From positions 27,541,521 to 27,605,520 of the forward strand of contig NC_058193.1 in assembly GCF_907165205.1 (NCBI RefSeq): 64,000 nucleotides of DNA, in the 5' to 3' direction. Made by a program: the position numbers and the translations under genes. This document shows positions 34,391 to 47,248 of the stretch, in pieces (positions within the stretch are counted from its first letter, which is position 1; each line of letters opens with the position of its first letter). The notes beneath the pieces were generated by a model. That model had not been told where the DNA came from. It saw only the letters and a list, made by a program, of their open reading frames with translations, and did no database searches. The DNA comes from Coccinella septempunctata. Taxonomy: Eukaryota > Arthropoda > Insecta > Coleoptera > Coccinellidae.

Positions 34391-35117
34391 TACAGGGTGG
34401 GCATAATTGGTGACACCTGATCTACAACTTTTTCAACTCAATGAGATAGAGGAAAATGCATGGCACATTATGGCAATCTTTTTTCGAGAAAATAATAATG
34501 CCATCAACTGCATTCCTCTATCTTCTTTTGTTTTCGAGTTATAGGTCAAAATTTAAATTTCAACTTTGGTTATTATCTCCGTTTCTGTCCGAGCTAGGAT
34601 GTTGAAATGAAAACATTATACAGACACTTTTTTGGTAGCAATCCAGAGGTGTACTTTGATTTTTTCCAACAGGTATTTTTGCTGAGCTATAACATAAAGA
34701 TGTGTTTTTTCTTACGAAAACAGTAGTTTAAAATGACTTAGCAAGACTGAGGGCGATGGATGATATTTTTCTGAAAAGGTGAAAAAAATGGCGAAGTCAT
34801 TTTAAACTACTGTTTTCATAAGAATGTTATAGCTCAACAAATAAACCTGTAGGAAAAAAACATAGTACGCCAATTGATTGCTATAAAAAAAGTGTCTCTA
34901 TAATGTTTTCATTTCAACATCCTTGCACAAAGAAAAACGGAGATAATGATCAAAGTCGAAATCGCTCAAATTTAAATATTGGCCTATAACTCAAAAAAAA
35001 AGAAGATATAGAGCAATGCACTTGATGGCATTATTAGTTTCTCGATAAAAGACACATTCATTTTCCTCTATCTCGTTGGGTTAAAAAGTTGTAGTATCAC
35101 CAATTTTGCCCACCCTA
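34391..35117. mobile_element. 727-bp foldback element
   Basis: Starts TACAGGGTGGGCATAATTGG and ends with the complement (TTTTGCCCACCCTATA). Arms of about 350 bp match with scattered differences, e.g. the AAAATGACTT / AAGTCATTTT pair near the centre. Confidence 0.85.
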
Positions 35118-35226
35118 TACTTATTTAGGCGTGAAGCAAACGCCCTGTTTTTTAATGGAACACGCTGTATGTTGTTTTTTATATTCATAAAAGCATAAGC
35201 ATGAAGAAGTGAGATTTCCAAAAATA

Positions 35227-35875
35227 TACAGGCTGAGTCTTTGACACGTACAAATATTCTAACAGTAGATTCTTGAGGTCAAAATAAATTTGTTTTCTTT
35301 ACCATTTTTTCCGAATCGGCTCGGTAAACTGTTGAAAGACCATAAAAAATGTTATGTTATGAATTTTTGAATATAGTTCTTCATTTCTTTCGTGAATCTT
35401 TTTCGAACGAAGATTATACGTCTTCCAGTTTTCTTATTATGACCATAACTTACCATAAAAATACCAAAAATTCAAAGAATCCTCTTGAAACTAAGTTGGA
35501 CGTTATCCAATGAATATTTGAACGTTTTCTAAAATAAAAGTATTGTTCATATTTCCTCAAATTAATAATGCACCATTTTCGAGTAATTTGATGTTTAAAA
35601 ATTAAAGAGTATCTGTGAAATTTGAAAAATTGGGTATCTTGGCTGAATACGCCTCTGTGTAAAAGATCCACAGATGTGTAGTGTCACAAATTTAGCTAGT
35701 TATTCTGAATGTTATTTTTTTTCCAAGGGATGGCACAGCTTATTATGAAAACTTAAAATGGCTCGATCTTTTTATCAGGGCCGAATCGAAAAAAATTAAA
35801 TGGGAAAAAATCGTTTATTTTGACCGCAAGAATCAAGTGTTGAAATATTTGTACAAGTCAAAGACTCACTCTGTA
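35227..35875 (-). mobile_element. repeat family B, copy 3
   Basis: Ends TACAGGCTGAGTCTTTGACA and GACTCACTCTGTA. The interior is in reverse order relative to copy 1. Confidence 0.85.
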
Positions 35876-35995
35876 TAAGTGTACTTTTCTATTTTTAAAA
35901 ACAAACTCAGAATTTAAGATTTTATAAAATTTTCCATGATACCTTTTTAGATATAATTAAGAAGCTTTTTGCGCATTTTTATTTTTATTCTATAA

Positions 35996-36254
35996 CCCCC
36001 GGTTTCACAAAACTTTGATTGCGCGATTAACGATTTGACAGTCACTCGATTTCCAAACGGAAATCACTGAAACCTTTTCATTTTTGAATATATTGAAGGA
36101 GTAGCAATAGAGAATTATATTGAATGGATGTATATGGATCATAATTTGATGCTAGAATGATATTCTGAATGCTCATTGACTGAATTATCGATTGAAAAAA
36201 AATTGACCGTAAATTAAGGGTTGATTCCCCGATCAAGCTTTGTGAAACCTGGGG
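35996..36254. mobile_element. 259-bp MITE with TAA duplication (PIF/Harbinger-type)
   Basis: Ends CCCCCGGTTTCACAAAACTT and AGCTTTGTGAAACCTGGGGT. TAA flanks on both sides (35993-35995, 36255-36257). The minus frame across it is accidental. Confidence 0.8.
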
Positions 36255-36257
36255 TAA

Positions 36258-36766
36258 AACAAACAATTAACACTATTTTACGCTAATATTTGAAAGTCTG
36301 CAGATTTACATTGAATGCATTGACCTTGCATCGTCTTATTTGATGTAAACCATGTTGTTACAACCTATGATGAAGATTGAAACCGAATCCCTCAAACCAC
36401 AATTTATTATATAGGTATTATTTTATAGTTTCACCAAAAGCACCTTATATCAATTCGAAATAAATAAGTATGAAAATATGATCGTAAGCCTAATCAAATT
36501 GACAGTATCTTTGTATCGAAATCACTAAAAAAAAACTATCACACTAGTCAAACTCATTTTCAAATTAACTTGCAAGAAAGTTATCTCCACAAAGAGCTTA
36601 ACCATATCTACTCATTATGCCAATTTCCAAGCTCTAGCTGAAAATCTACTGACCAGAATTGCTATTATTTTGGTGTATGACAAATAATTGTTACTGGAAG
36701 GATAAAGGATCGAATCAAATATTGTGTTCGTGATGTGTTTCAAAATTCTCCACCCAGTTTGTTCAC
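36258..36766. other. no feature recognised
   Basis: AT-rich DNA without frames or visible repeats. Confidence 0.4.
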
Positions 36767-37296
36767 ATGTTTGAGATTCATTTTGGGACCATTACGTACC
36801 CTCATCAAACACAATCATTTCTTAGGCAGCGTCGAAAACTGCGTCATAACGCACGCGAATGCCCCTCCTTAGTTTACCCAGTGCGACCCTACGTAAATCA
36901 AGTCCGAACGTCGTTACCGACCTTCATGTGCGACGTGGATAAGGGACAAAGAGGTAAACAAACAACGTCAACGAACTTGTGAGCCTATAATAAACGATAA
37001 TCATGGAATACGCGACAAGAGTTCATGCCCTCCTCCATTAACAAGATCCCGAACAACGCTCACCTACTATATTTGTACACGAGTACTACAACGCTCTCGT
37101 TTTCATTTGGCCCACACCGTTAGCCTCTCTCTGTTAGGCTCCTTCCTTCCTCGCCAGTGTATGCCGTGTGATGGTGGCGTCGTAATTTTGTTTAATTTAT
37201 GTCGCGACTAACATCTGGGTCGACCGTAAATCGTCAACGGAACAAGCGGACTTTTGTTGGGAGAGGATAAGATTCTTTGCTTCCGAGAGTGTTCGA
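36767..37296. promoter_or_regulatory. CpG-containing unique island
   Basis: Higher GC with Forkhead-like TAAACA at 36955-36960 and ATAATAAACGATAATC near 36988-37002. It ends just before the 114-codon frame at 37297, so it might be that frame's promoter. The function is inferred. Confidence 0.3.
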
Positions 37297-37641
37297 ATGG
37301 AACTTTGGATATTCTGCGTGTTGGAGAGGAAGATTGAGTTGATTGAATCACTTATGGGGAACTCTCAACTTGACGAAATTATAAGTCCAAATCAGAGTAC
37401 TGAAGCTGTACTACGATCCTCTAGCCATTTGTTATTACGGTTCTTATACCACTGGCTTTGTGAAAGAGACAAACCAACAGAAATCACAAAAATTTTGAAA
37501 GCTAGCGTGTTCAAGCTTCACATAATGCTTTCAATTCTTACTGTAGAAATGGAAGTTTTATGGGACCATTGCATAAAAGAGTACAATGAATGTTGTTTGG
37601 AATTTGACCAAGAAGCTTTTTTCTCAATGCCGCCAAGATAG
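37297..37641 (+). CDS. open frame of 114 codons, function unknown
   Basis: It reads MELWIFCVLERKIELIESLM, a middle with SSHLLLRFLYHWLCERDK, and a helical C-terminal part (KASVFKLHIMLSILTVEMEVLW, then CIKEYNECCLEFDQEAFF). The amino acid balance (many E, L, K, C and few stops in frame) is better than neighbouring chance frames, and it begins right after a CpG-rich island. There is no signal peptide, membrane segment or motif I can name. It might be a species-restricted gene, an exon, or a degraded transposon piece. A short (GATA)n tract follows at 37636-37651. Confidence 0.25.
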   Translation: MELWIFCVLERKIELIESLMGNSQLDEIISPNQSTEAVLRSSSHLLLRFLYHWLCERDKPTEITKILKASVFKLHIMLSILTVEMEVLWDHCIKEYNECCLEFDQEAFFSMPPR

Positions 37642-37651
37642 ATAGATAGAG

Positions 37652-38640
37652 ATGAGCCTATGAAAGGGAAAGTAACTAGGAAAGCTATATATTGCTACCC
37701 TTCAAAGAAAGCTTGGTGACCAGTGCTCTCTTTGGGAAACTATTTAATGAACATTTAAACAGAAGGGGATTAACTGGTTGCTCCTTTTCCCGTTACTGCA
37801 GGATCACAGATGAAACTGCTCAACACATTTCGTTGAGGATGACACACTTAATAACATCAAGATCTTTCGATCAACTTCATGTTGAAGAACAATGATCTCC
37901 GCCCAAGAAACATATGAAGGTTGCTTTGGGGTACTTTGACAAGGAGCGAGAATATTGGCCAGGGAATTGTTTAGGATGGATGTCAGGCAAAAGAAAGCCA
38001 TTCATCGTATGAGAAACATTTTGTGCGTTGCAGAAATCTATAAATTGAGAAGGAAGCTGAACAGATAGAGTCATTCGGGGTAACTGAGCGCAGTGGGTAA
38101 GTGTGCGCAGTGCATATATCTCGACTATGCAATGTATGAAAGAGGGGTTCATTTGGGTGAAGCAAGGGCGCAGAATCCCCAAATTAGTTTTTCATAGGAG
38201 TGCACCGTGCGACGTTTCGTTAACTTTTTATTTGCAATCAATCAAATTCACTAGTTTTCTTGTTAATTTTCAGCATCTCTGCAAATGCTGCCAGGTCCAA
38301 GTTCCGAGTCCGACAGTGTTAAACAATGTTTTATTCGATCATGGGCATATTAACCAAAATATATAATAAAAAATTTTAGGTTCTCTTAGCTGCTCAACTC
38401 TATAAGAACGTCAATTCAAATTTTGGCTTACTGGGGAAAGTGTGCGCGGGTAAGTGTGCGCATAGATTCATTATATGGGCATTAGTTCAGTGAAGAATAA
38501 ATTATGACATTGTTGATTTTCTTGGTTAAGACTCGGCATAAATTGGAGAATTAACTGAATCGATTATGAAAAAAATCAAGGATAGGATATCATGAAGATT
38601 GGAAAATGTAATAAAATATAAGTACCTATGTATTACCTAT
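37652..38640. other. unassigned; repeated TAAGTGTGCGCA motif
   Basis: The words (G)TAAGTGTGCGCA occur at about 38098 and 38452, with a partial one at 38438. The overlapping frames at 37692-38366 on both strands are not recognisable. Confidence 0.35.
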
Positions 38641-39352
38641 TCAGTGTATCTTTGACTTGTACAAATATTTCAATACCTACAAGTACATTCTTGAGGTCAA
38701 AAGAAACATTTTTTTTACCATTTTTTTCAAATCTGCTCAGTTCAAAAGATACAGGCTGTTGGAAAACTATAAAAATTATTGTTATTTTTATTTTTATCTC
38801 ATAACGCTTTTATCTAATGAAATGAATTTCAGAATATAGTTTTTCATTAATTTGATGAATCTTTTTCGAATGCAAGATATCACGCACGTCTTCCAGTTTT
38901 CTCATTATGATCATAACACACCATAAAAATACCAAAAAAAAAACAAAGAACCCATCTCTTGAAAGTAAGTTGAACGCAATATAATAAATATTTGAATGCT
39001 CGTTTGAATGTTTTATGAAATAAAAGTATTCTTCATATTTTCTCGTACAATGCGCCGTTTTCGAGTAAAATGATGTTCAAAAATAAAAAATATCTGTAAA
39101 ATTCGAAAAATTGGGTACATTGACCGAATGCAACTGTTTTCAAAAGATCCACAGATGTGTAGTATCACAGATTCAGCTAGTTATTCTGAAGGTTATTTCG
39201 TTTTTCCAGGGATGGCACACTGAAAACTTAAAATGGCTATATCTTTTTATCAGGTCCGAATCGGAAAAAATGGTATAGGAAAAAAATGTTTCGTTTGACC
39301 TCAAGAATCTATACTGTTAAAGTATTTATCTGAGTCTAAGACTCACCCCGTA
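38641..39352 (-). mobile_element. repeat family B, copy 4
   Basis: Diverged left end (GTATCTTTGACTTGTACAAA); right end GACTCACCCCGTA. The interior matches copy 3 in orientation. Confidence 0.82.
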
Positions 39353-40029
39353 TATCAACTGAGAAGGAGCAAAACTAGAAAAATACACGAAATTAAGTAC
39401 TTTGTGCTATTGAAAAAGGGCTAGTCGGCTATATCCGTAAATTTAAGATAGGGAAGACTGTATTTGTCGGGAATACAGTCAATTAACTGGTGAACTATTT
39501 GTGCTTTTCAGCTTAAGCCCTGGAAAAATCCATTTTTTCTTCTATGGGACCAGAGGCTGATGTTTTGTTACGGATTTTCAAGAATAAGAGAGAAAATAGA
39601 CCAACAACATACTCCAACATTAGCTATCACGATACTATTGGAAGAATCTAGTGAAGATCAAATTGTTGGGGATGTTATATTGGTGTATGCCTCTTTTCTC
39701 AGATTTTTGGAAATCTGACCTAAAAATGAGTTAATTCACTGTATTCACAATTTTTCGTACTGTTTGGTATTCAGTTTATAGATTAATTGAATAATCTGAT
39801 GTTTGTTGATGTGAGATACATCATGGATGACTATATTTTCCAAAATGACGATCGACTGTAGAACAACAGTCGATTGAAAACGTTGATCCTCGCGTCCAGT
39901 CGTCAACACCAACGCCCGGTGCATTCGCCATTTTGCAACTACAACCATTCAAATCGTAGTATAATGTAACATCTGATATTATTCGAGAATGAGACGAATG
40001 AGTAAGGCACACATCACTATACATTCCAA
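39353..40029. other. no gene recognised
   Basis: AT-rich to about 39830, then rising GC. The minus frames at 39745-40054 show no motif. Confidence 0.35.
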
Positions 40030-40435
40030 GCCAATCTCCACTTCGTTTCCCCACTAATTCCTCCGCTTTTTGACAAACGAATCTCCGACAAATTTCGACC
40101 GCATCCGAGACCTAGAAAACGCCCCATAGGCACTGGGAACGTTCACCTTGGCCCGAGCCCGTGGCCCGGACTGGATTCCGGAGGACCGGGTTACGGAAAT
40201 TCAAGGTCCCTTATCGCGAAATCGATGTTACGAAACGACGAATCGTGGTTGTGAACTCGGGAAACTCGCGAAAATGCGAGAGGTTTACCCCAATTCCGTC
40301 CCGGATCAACGCAACGCGTGGGTGTTAGAGGCCCATTTAGTCGGTCAGGAAATGGAGTTGGGTTTCAAGATGGATTTAAGGCAAGACATAGGAAGTTTAT
40401 ACGTGCAGGAATGTTTGCAGGACGGTTTTTATTGA
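40030..40435. promoter_or_regulatory. CpG-rich unique island
   Basis: It contains CTTATCGCGAAATCGATG (about 40211), combining TCGCGA and ATCGAT words of the DREF/BEAF kind known in insects. An open frame crosses it (40148-40435, 95 codons) without any recognisable motif. Confidence 0.3.
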
Positions 40436-41072
40436 TGTTGGTTCTTTCCCGAATAAATCTTAGATTCGAGTCTGTTTGGTTATTTGGTTATCTCATTATT
40501 CACGTGGAAGGCAATAAAAGTTTTCTCTCTCATGATTTTTTTTCTTTTTTTTTCCTTAGTTATTTTTGTGTGAAGTTTCAGTGCTTATTTTTGGTAGAGA
40601 CAGTTGTTTTGCTACGTTTGGTTTGTCATTCAATGTTTCCTTCCACTGCATTTGTTCTCCATTGTGTTCTTTTCTTTTTCCCTTGTTTTTGAGCCACATA
40701 GGTTATACCTCGGTTCTTGTAAATTATTCAAATAAAAAATAAATGAATAAGAATGTGGTAAAACCATTTCCCATAACTTTGTCTGACTAACTAGTAGCTT
40801 CTAGCTCGCTACTATTGTTACTAGTAAGCTCCTGGCTTACTATTGTAGATTGTAAATTTTAAGGGGGGCTATATTGCACTGTGATATTAAGATCTAAATT
40901 TTTCGATTTTCATGTTCTGTCGACATCCATTCTAAGAAAAGTTATCGCGCAGTTTGGTTAGACTTTTAGACGTAAACCTCTATGATACCTCTACTAAATT
41001 ATTGTTACTTGCTATTGTATCGCAATATTTTCTTCGTTCATTAGTCCGGTTGAGTCTAACCAGATAGTAATA
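40436..41072. other. no gene recognised
   Basis: A T-rich stretch at about 40540-40690, an AATAAA-rich stretch near 40729-40746, and a small cluster of CTAGTAG/CTACTA words near 40790-40850. Confidence 0.35.
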
Positions 41073-41816
41073 TACCGGGTGTCCCAGAGCTTTTAGGCCA
41101 GCAAATATCTCAGTTACCTGCGGAAAAAAAAAATTGAAAAAAATACTTGTCGTAGGAGACCATACGCTCTTTCATGCAGCATAGCAAAATCCACCCCCTG
41201 ACAAACAACCCCCGAGAAACCACCCCTAACTTTTGTTTTTCAAATGGCACCCCCATGTTTGTTGTGCTTCAACTTACAGTTTTTTTCATTTCTCATTCAA
41301 TGATGTATCATGGTAGCTAGAATGGCATGCAGAATTATGGAAAATAAAAATACAAATGAAATACGAATTTATACGCTCAGCTGTATTGTTACTGCAACAT
41401 TATACTAAAGAAAATGTTCAAAAGAAAGCACAAAAAGTTCTAACATTTTATTGACTCTTTTTTTTCAACATCCACTTTTTCTTGTCTCTACAATGTGGAC
41501 TAATTCGATCAGTCCAATTAACAGTACCCACTAACTAATTCAATTTTATCGAGTGACTATCTTTACAACTACATATTATGATATATCATTGATTGAGAAT
41601 TAAAAAGAGCTGTCAGTTGAAGCCAAACAAACATGGGGGTGCCATTTGAAAAACAAAAGTTAGGGGTTGTTTCTCAGGGGTTGTTTGTCAGGGGGTGGAT
41701 TTTGCTATGCTGCATGAAAGAGCGTATGGTCTCCTACGACAAGTATTTTTTTCAATTTTTTTTTTCCGCAGGTAACTGAGATATCTGCTGGCCTAAAAGC
41801 TCTGGGACACCCGGTA
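41073..41816. mobile_element. 744-bp foldback element, very well conserved arms
   Basis: Starts TACCGGGTGTCCCAGAGCTT and ends with the exact complement. Arms of more than 200 bp (through the TGTTTGTCAGGGGGTGG block) are almost identical, implying a young insertion or sequence correction between arms. Confidence 0.9.
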
Positions 41817-41901
41817 TATCCTAAATTTTTAGATTTTTTTTATTTATAACATTTTTTATATTTTAGGTATATTTGAATTTACAGCTTTGAGTATTGAACT
41901 C

Positions 41902-42580
41902 ATGAGTCTCTGACTCATACAAATATTTAAGCAGGGAATTCTGGAGGTAAAAGAAACGCCATTTTTTATACTATTTCTTCCGATTCGGCCCTGATAAAAA
42001 GATATAGCCATTTTAATTTTTCATAATGAGATGTACCATTCCTGGGAAAACAAAATTACCTTCAGAATAACTAAGTCTGTGACGCTACACATCTGTGGAT
42101 CTTTTGAACAGAGTTGTATTCAGCCAAAGTATCGAATTTCTCAAATTTCATAGATACTTTTTGTACATCAAGTTACTCGAAAACGACGCGTTATATGAAA
42201 AAATATGAAGAATACTTTTATTTTACAAAATGTTCGAATAATCATTAGACAGCGTGCAACTTAGTTTCAAGAGTTGGATTCTTAGAATTTTTGGTATTTT
42301 TACGGTTCGTTATGATCATAATGAGAAAACTAGAAGACGTAGGTGATATCTTGTGTTCGAAATAGATAAAATGAAATAAATGAAAAACTGTATTTCGAAA
42401 TTAATTTCAGTCGGTAAAACCGTTTGTGAGATGGAACCAAAAATAATTTTTTTATAATTTTTCAACAGCCTGTATTTTTTTAAACGAGCCGATTTGGAAA
42501 ATATTTCAAAGAAAAAAGTGTTTCTTTTGAGCTCACGAATCTACTGTTAAAATAAATATACAAGTCAGACTCACCTTGCA
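41902..42580 (+). mobile_element. repeat family B, copy 5
   Basis: Left end degraded (ATGAGTCTCTGACTCATACA); right end CAGACTCACCTTGCA. The interior is collinear with copies 2 and 8. Confidence 0.85.
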
Positions 42581-43089
42581 CACTCAATCAGGATTGAGTA
42601 AGAAACAGAAATTCCCATTTCTCCGCCTCGTTATTTTAATTCCGATTTGGTTTGAACTTTATTGGTCTTAGCTGAATTAACAATAACCGCAAAAAATTCA
42701 CAACTTTACAAATGTGTCGATTTCCTAACTCTACTCTATTCATTGATTCTTTATCTAATTAGTTGCCTCTGCTTAGGTCAACTTAGTATTGTTAACTTTT
42801 CAGATTTTTTTGCCTGGAACAAGAATATTTCGGATTCTGCGTAATCGTTCATAAGATTGATCTTTCCTTTGGCATGGTGGCTCTAAATTCAATTGGCGTT
42901 TTCGGCAGATTTCACAATATACTGCGGATTATGTCAGATAATAAATAACCTATTTATAACCTACTATGTCAGTTCTCAATCCCACTTGGGTATGTTCATC
43001 GGTCAAGATTTCGATCCAATTAAGATTTCTCCATTTTTTCTGGACATAATCTTGATATTCCCACAGTTAGGAACGAACTTAACGTAAAA
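42581..43089. other. no gene recognised
   Basis: Two open frames (42662-42844 and 42893-43087) are hydrophobic and AT-driven; no motif. Confidence 0.35.
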
Positions 43090-43720
43090 ACACGTCGTTA
43101 AGTCATCGTCTACCCTTTCGTACTCCCAAAAAACTCACCCAATCGATCGGAAACCCCCCAAATATCCTGCTTCCATTTTCCCACACGTCAGATAAGACCC
43201 TAAAAAACCTCCACCTCCGAGAAATAAGAAATTCCCCGACAGAAAACTCGGGTACCCGTTCACGGCGCTGCTATAACCCTCAACCCGGCCTCAAGTAAAA
43301 AAAATGTGACGATAAAAAAAGTGGTCGTTTGTGACGGAGCGAACAAAGGACCATGGTTGGTCCTGGCGTGAGTGTGTGCTCGGCCATCAAGGTCCGTCCT
43401 CAGACGGACAAGGTCGGTTCTCCGCGGTCGGTAGATCTCCGGGGATCGTTTTTATCCGGTTTCCAGGGTAGTGGTTGATGATGGACTGTGCGTAGCTTTT
43501 AGCTTTCACTTTCGTTTTACGTCGCTCGGCTTTCGTAGCGCTAGATATGGCGTTCATCCATTCGAATTTGATTACTTCGATGCCTGGGGGTACGCAGCTT
43601 ATTAGATAATCTTGGCTCGTCCTCACTTTTTCACGTCGTGTCTGGCGTTCGCCCTAATTGGGGGCTCGACTAGTTTATTGGGATAGTTTGGATACCGGCA
43701 GCTGCGCTAGACGATGTAGG
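43090..43720. promoter_or_regulatory. CpG-rich unique island
   Basis: GC-rich with a high CpG count. The minus frame 43387-43626 (79 codons) is open but unrecognised. Candidate promoter or enhancer. Confidence 0.3.
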
Positions 43721-43970
43721 TGTTCGTTTTCGAAGGTTACCTAGTTCCAGTGTGTAGGTCAATAATGTTGTCTAGGATCATTATCGGTTTCACTTTCTTT
43801 CACGTTAGATACCTATAAGTCCTCAAGGTATACATTAGGTGGAACACTTCTGTGGTCAAACAATTCCGGAAGTCACTAAATATGTATTATTCAGCGAACT
43901 GTAAATTGTATCGCTCTCAAAGTAAACACCTTTCGAAATTATACACTCACGCCAAAGCCAAGAGAAAATG

Positions 43971-45170
43971 TATACTCCATTCACTTTTATTTTGGCACTC
44001 GGTTGGCCATGTAATTTTGACACATTTCACTCTGTATAGTACGAAAATGTGGGGTTATGAAGCTTGTCAAAATATTTTTGGGTTTTAAATCAACGCTATG
44101 TTGCCCGTTCTACGTGAAAGTTTCTGTTATTACGTATTTCATCACAATGTCGAATCTCTTCGGAAAATATGTAACGAACATAATTGAAATTTATACAAAC
44201 TGATTGAAGGCATACCAAATCCAGTTATTTGCATGGAAAATACAAGAGATCAGTATGATATCATAATATGCACTAGCTTGAGGAGAGTTAATGTTCGTTA
44301 TCTTCTTTGGGTAAAGTTTGAATACGTTGTTGATTTCAAGAATATCAACCCGAAGATGAAATGCATATGTTACAGTGGTTGGGAATGGGTATTTTCCGAA
44401 GGAATTAACAAATAATTACAAGAATGTTAAATTCTTCAAAAATCATCTTGGAAGTAAATGGAATTGATGGAAGTTCCAAGTCAAGATGAACTTCACCTTT
44501 GAACAAAAATTTCACATGAATAAACAATTAACAGGACAACTGGCTCGTATTTGTGGCTCTTCATCTCAATACTTTGATATAATAATAATAATTAGGTATT
44601 TATTGGTACCTTAAGACATTTACAATGTATAGGACAAGTCAAATGAAAAATAGAAAAATCAATTTTCGGGAACTTATTCTACGATGACATTAATCGAAAA
44701 TCCTGTAGTAAACTTTTCGCATTAATTCACTCAAACATAAAATTCTCAAATGCCACCACTTTTTTGGGTCTCCCAATAGAAGTAAATTCTTCGTCATCCT
44801 CTTCATTCACAATCTTCCTGATTGTTGAAACATTCAGCTGAAATATAAGTCGTTTAGATTCAGATGAAACATTATACAAATTCTCTTACATTGAATATGT
44901 TCGCTACCGTCTGACGTATTGTGGATTTTAGAATATCAGGTTATAACTATTTGAATGAGCGGACATGAATTCTAAATAGCACTTCCTGAAACCCTGTCTC
45001 TTTTTTCACTTTCGGCAATTTCGTAATAAAAATTGATATAAGTTGTGGCAACAGCGTTATGACATTAACGACATTTCATGAGTGCCAACCTTACTCCGTT
45101 CTAGTTACGAAAACTTGAGAAAATTATTTCATGGCCAACCGACTGCTAAAATGAATTTGAATGGAGTATA
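43971..45170 (-). mobile_element. repeat family G, copy 2
   Basis: Ends TATACTCCATTCACTTTTAT and GAATTTGAATGGAGTATA, reverse orientation relative to copy 1, without the 110-bp MITE. It carries the same spliced HTH remnant on the minus strand (exon 2 start at 44837, 52-bp intron at 44838-44889). The residues STIRKIVNEEDDEEF are readable. Confidence 0.85.
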
Positions 45171-46228
45171 GATATGGTTGTTCTGAACCAGGAACCTGTA
45201 TCCATAATGATGATAGCTTTTTTTTGTTTGCTAAGATAAGTTTTTCTGATATTTCTCTAACTTTTTCTGAATAACACCACGTTTAATATTTCTCGTTCAT
45301 TCACTTTCGTTTCTACTACGATATTTATCTTTAGCAGACATTGTATAGCTTCATTTCCTGTTAATTCTACCTCAACATCCATAATCTCTTGGCTGGAACT
45401 TATTCCATCTGAATTTTAACAGAATAGTGGTCACTTTGAGTGTTCAAAATTGAGAAATGTACAAAAGAAAAGCATATATAAGAGACGATGCTAGGGATTA
45501 TGGAATTCAAATATATCTGTTTGTCTCTTGTTTCTTCTTTCAACACTTACTATGTATTTTGAAGTGATGAAATTGAAAACTCTACGAAAAGGAATAAAAA
45601 TAATTCATTTCAAAAGAACGAACTTTTATTCTATTTTTTGACGTAGCATATACGATCAAAATTTTCAATTCAATTTCTGTACAACCTCTATGAAGAAATC
45701 GAATATGCAGTAGCAGTTCCTGCCTTGGATGTGCAGAGGAACTTCCATACTAGCTTTATGGTTGTATACTCTTTCCAGAAGTACTTTGGGCAGGAATTTT
45801 GAGTGCTTTTCGACTTATTTTGTCCAAATTTTGTTCTCCTGTTCCTGATATATGAACCAGCATTTTCAATGTCGATTTGAAATATTAATTCAATTTCCTG
45901 TTAAGCCTCAGCAAATATTACTACTATCAGTAATTGAAATGAATTTTGCCTGAAAACAGTTTCATAACCAAATATTTCCATGTGGACAGGAAAATTTCAT
46001 CAATGGTATCTGGATACATCATTTCACTAGTACAGCTCTTAAGTTAGCAAAACTCCTGACATGATGATGCAATCTTCAATAATGTGTGAAAAAAAATATT
46101 CAAAATAGGGATACAAACAGAGAAAAATATGAAAGTGTGAAAGTGAAAAGCATAATTTTCTTTCTTTCGTGTAAAGATAGCCGCATTTGTAAATTCTATT
46201 AAAAAGATAACACCCAGCTCAGCAAAAT
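45171..46228. other. no feature recognised
   Basis: 1 kb of AT-rich DNA, no frames or repeat partners. Confidence 0.4.
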
Positions 46229-46730
46229 GTGAACTCCAAGCTGCACAACGATACATCCAGGCAAAATTTCCCATTAGTTTTCTCCCGCAGTAAGAACGGT
46301 AGCAAAACGAAGGTGCTTTCTACGAACAACGTCCCCATCATCCACATCGGCCATCCCCTAATTCCTACAACTTTTATTGCATCTTTTCCGCCCCTAAAAT
46401 TCCTGAATGCCTCATCCGAAGGTCCCGAAGGCTCCTAGGGGAGAACTATGAGTCAACCGTCAAACTTTGTGGGGGAGTCTCGCTACCGGGAAAAGCATTT
46501 TCTCCATACGCAACGTCCTGCTTGATCTGACGGGATAAATATCGCCGCCGCGACGGTTTGATTAAGCCCTACCACCCTCTTGAATAGGGAAAAATTCAAG
46601 GTTTCTGCAACATAAGTTTCCGTTCGTCTTCGGGCTCTCCAGGGGGGATGAATCACTATAGGGGCTGACTCAGAGGATTCCGACGAAGTTGGATTCAATC
46701 GTTATGAAGGGGTCTTTCGGCGTTTGATTG
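46229..46730. promoter_or_regulatory. moderately GC-rich unique island
   Basis: GC rises at about 46290-46720 with several CpGs. The frames at 46229-46438 (+) and 46483-46698 (-) show no motif. Assigned by composition only. Confidence 0.2.
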
Positions 46731-47050
46731 TCGAATAAACTGCGGTTATTTCAAAACGTTGAATCATCAAACTTTCTGTAATTTCACTGGTAATTAGATG
46801 AGTTCTGAGGGGTGGAAGGATTTATGACGAGGATTATGATTCGAAAAGGTCATGTTGTTTCAAGAGGATATTATTGAGAAAATGGGCGATTAAATACAAA
46901 ATAAAATATCAAAAAATAACATAAGAATCGAATTGTGTATACAATAAACCAAAATAAAATAAAAAAACCCATCGAAAAAGACTGCTTTGACAATGCTTTG
47001 AATAAAAAATTCCAATATTCTTACAAATTGATTTCTGTTAGTTCCTAGGG

Positions 47051-47236
47051 CTAAATATCAAACAGTTTCGTTTTTTCATTGTAATCATGAAAACCGTAGA
47101 TGTTGTCATAAGTAGCAACATGGCACCTAATTCCACCATCTTTAATGTATCTCAAGGTTGAATAAACTATACCAGATACATACTTAGATGATGCTTGAAA
47201 CATGATATCTAGTTGGCCTAGACCAGTTCCGTGCAC
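47051..47236 (-). pseudogene. 61-codon protein-like frame next to the mariner, family unknown
   Basis: The minus frame reads HGTGLGQLDIMFQASSKY, a middle IVYSTLRYIKDGG and the end DNIYGFHDYNEKTKLFDI before a stop. The composition is protein-like and the first dozen residues recur at 335-376 beside the other mariner copy, so it belongs to a repeated unit. The first codon is GTG rather than ATG here, so it is probably an exon or fragment. I do not recognise the family; it might come from a transposon or a duplicated host gene. Confidence 0.3.
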
Positions 47237-47248
47237 TAAAATAATACA

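Noticed and set aside
37692..38182. Plus and minus frames as a pogo-like transposase remnant
   Set aside because: No D..D motif or HTH could be found in any frame.
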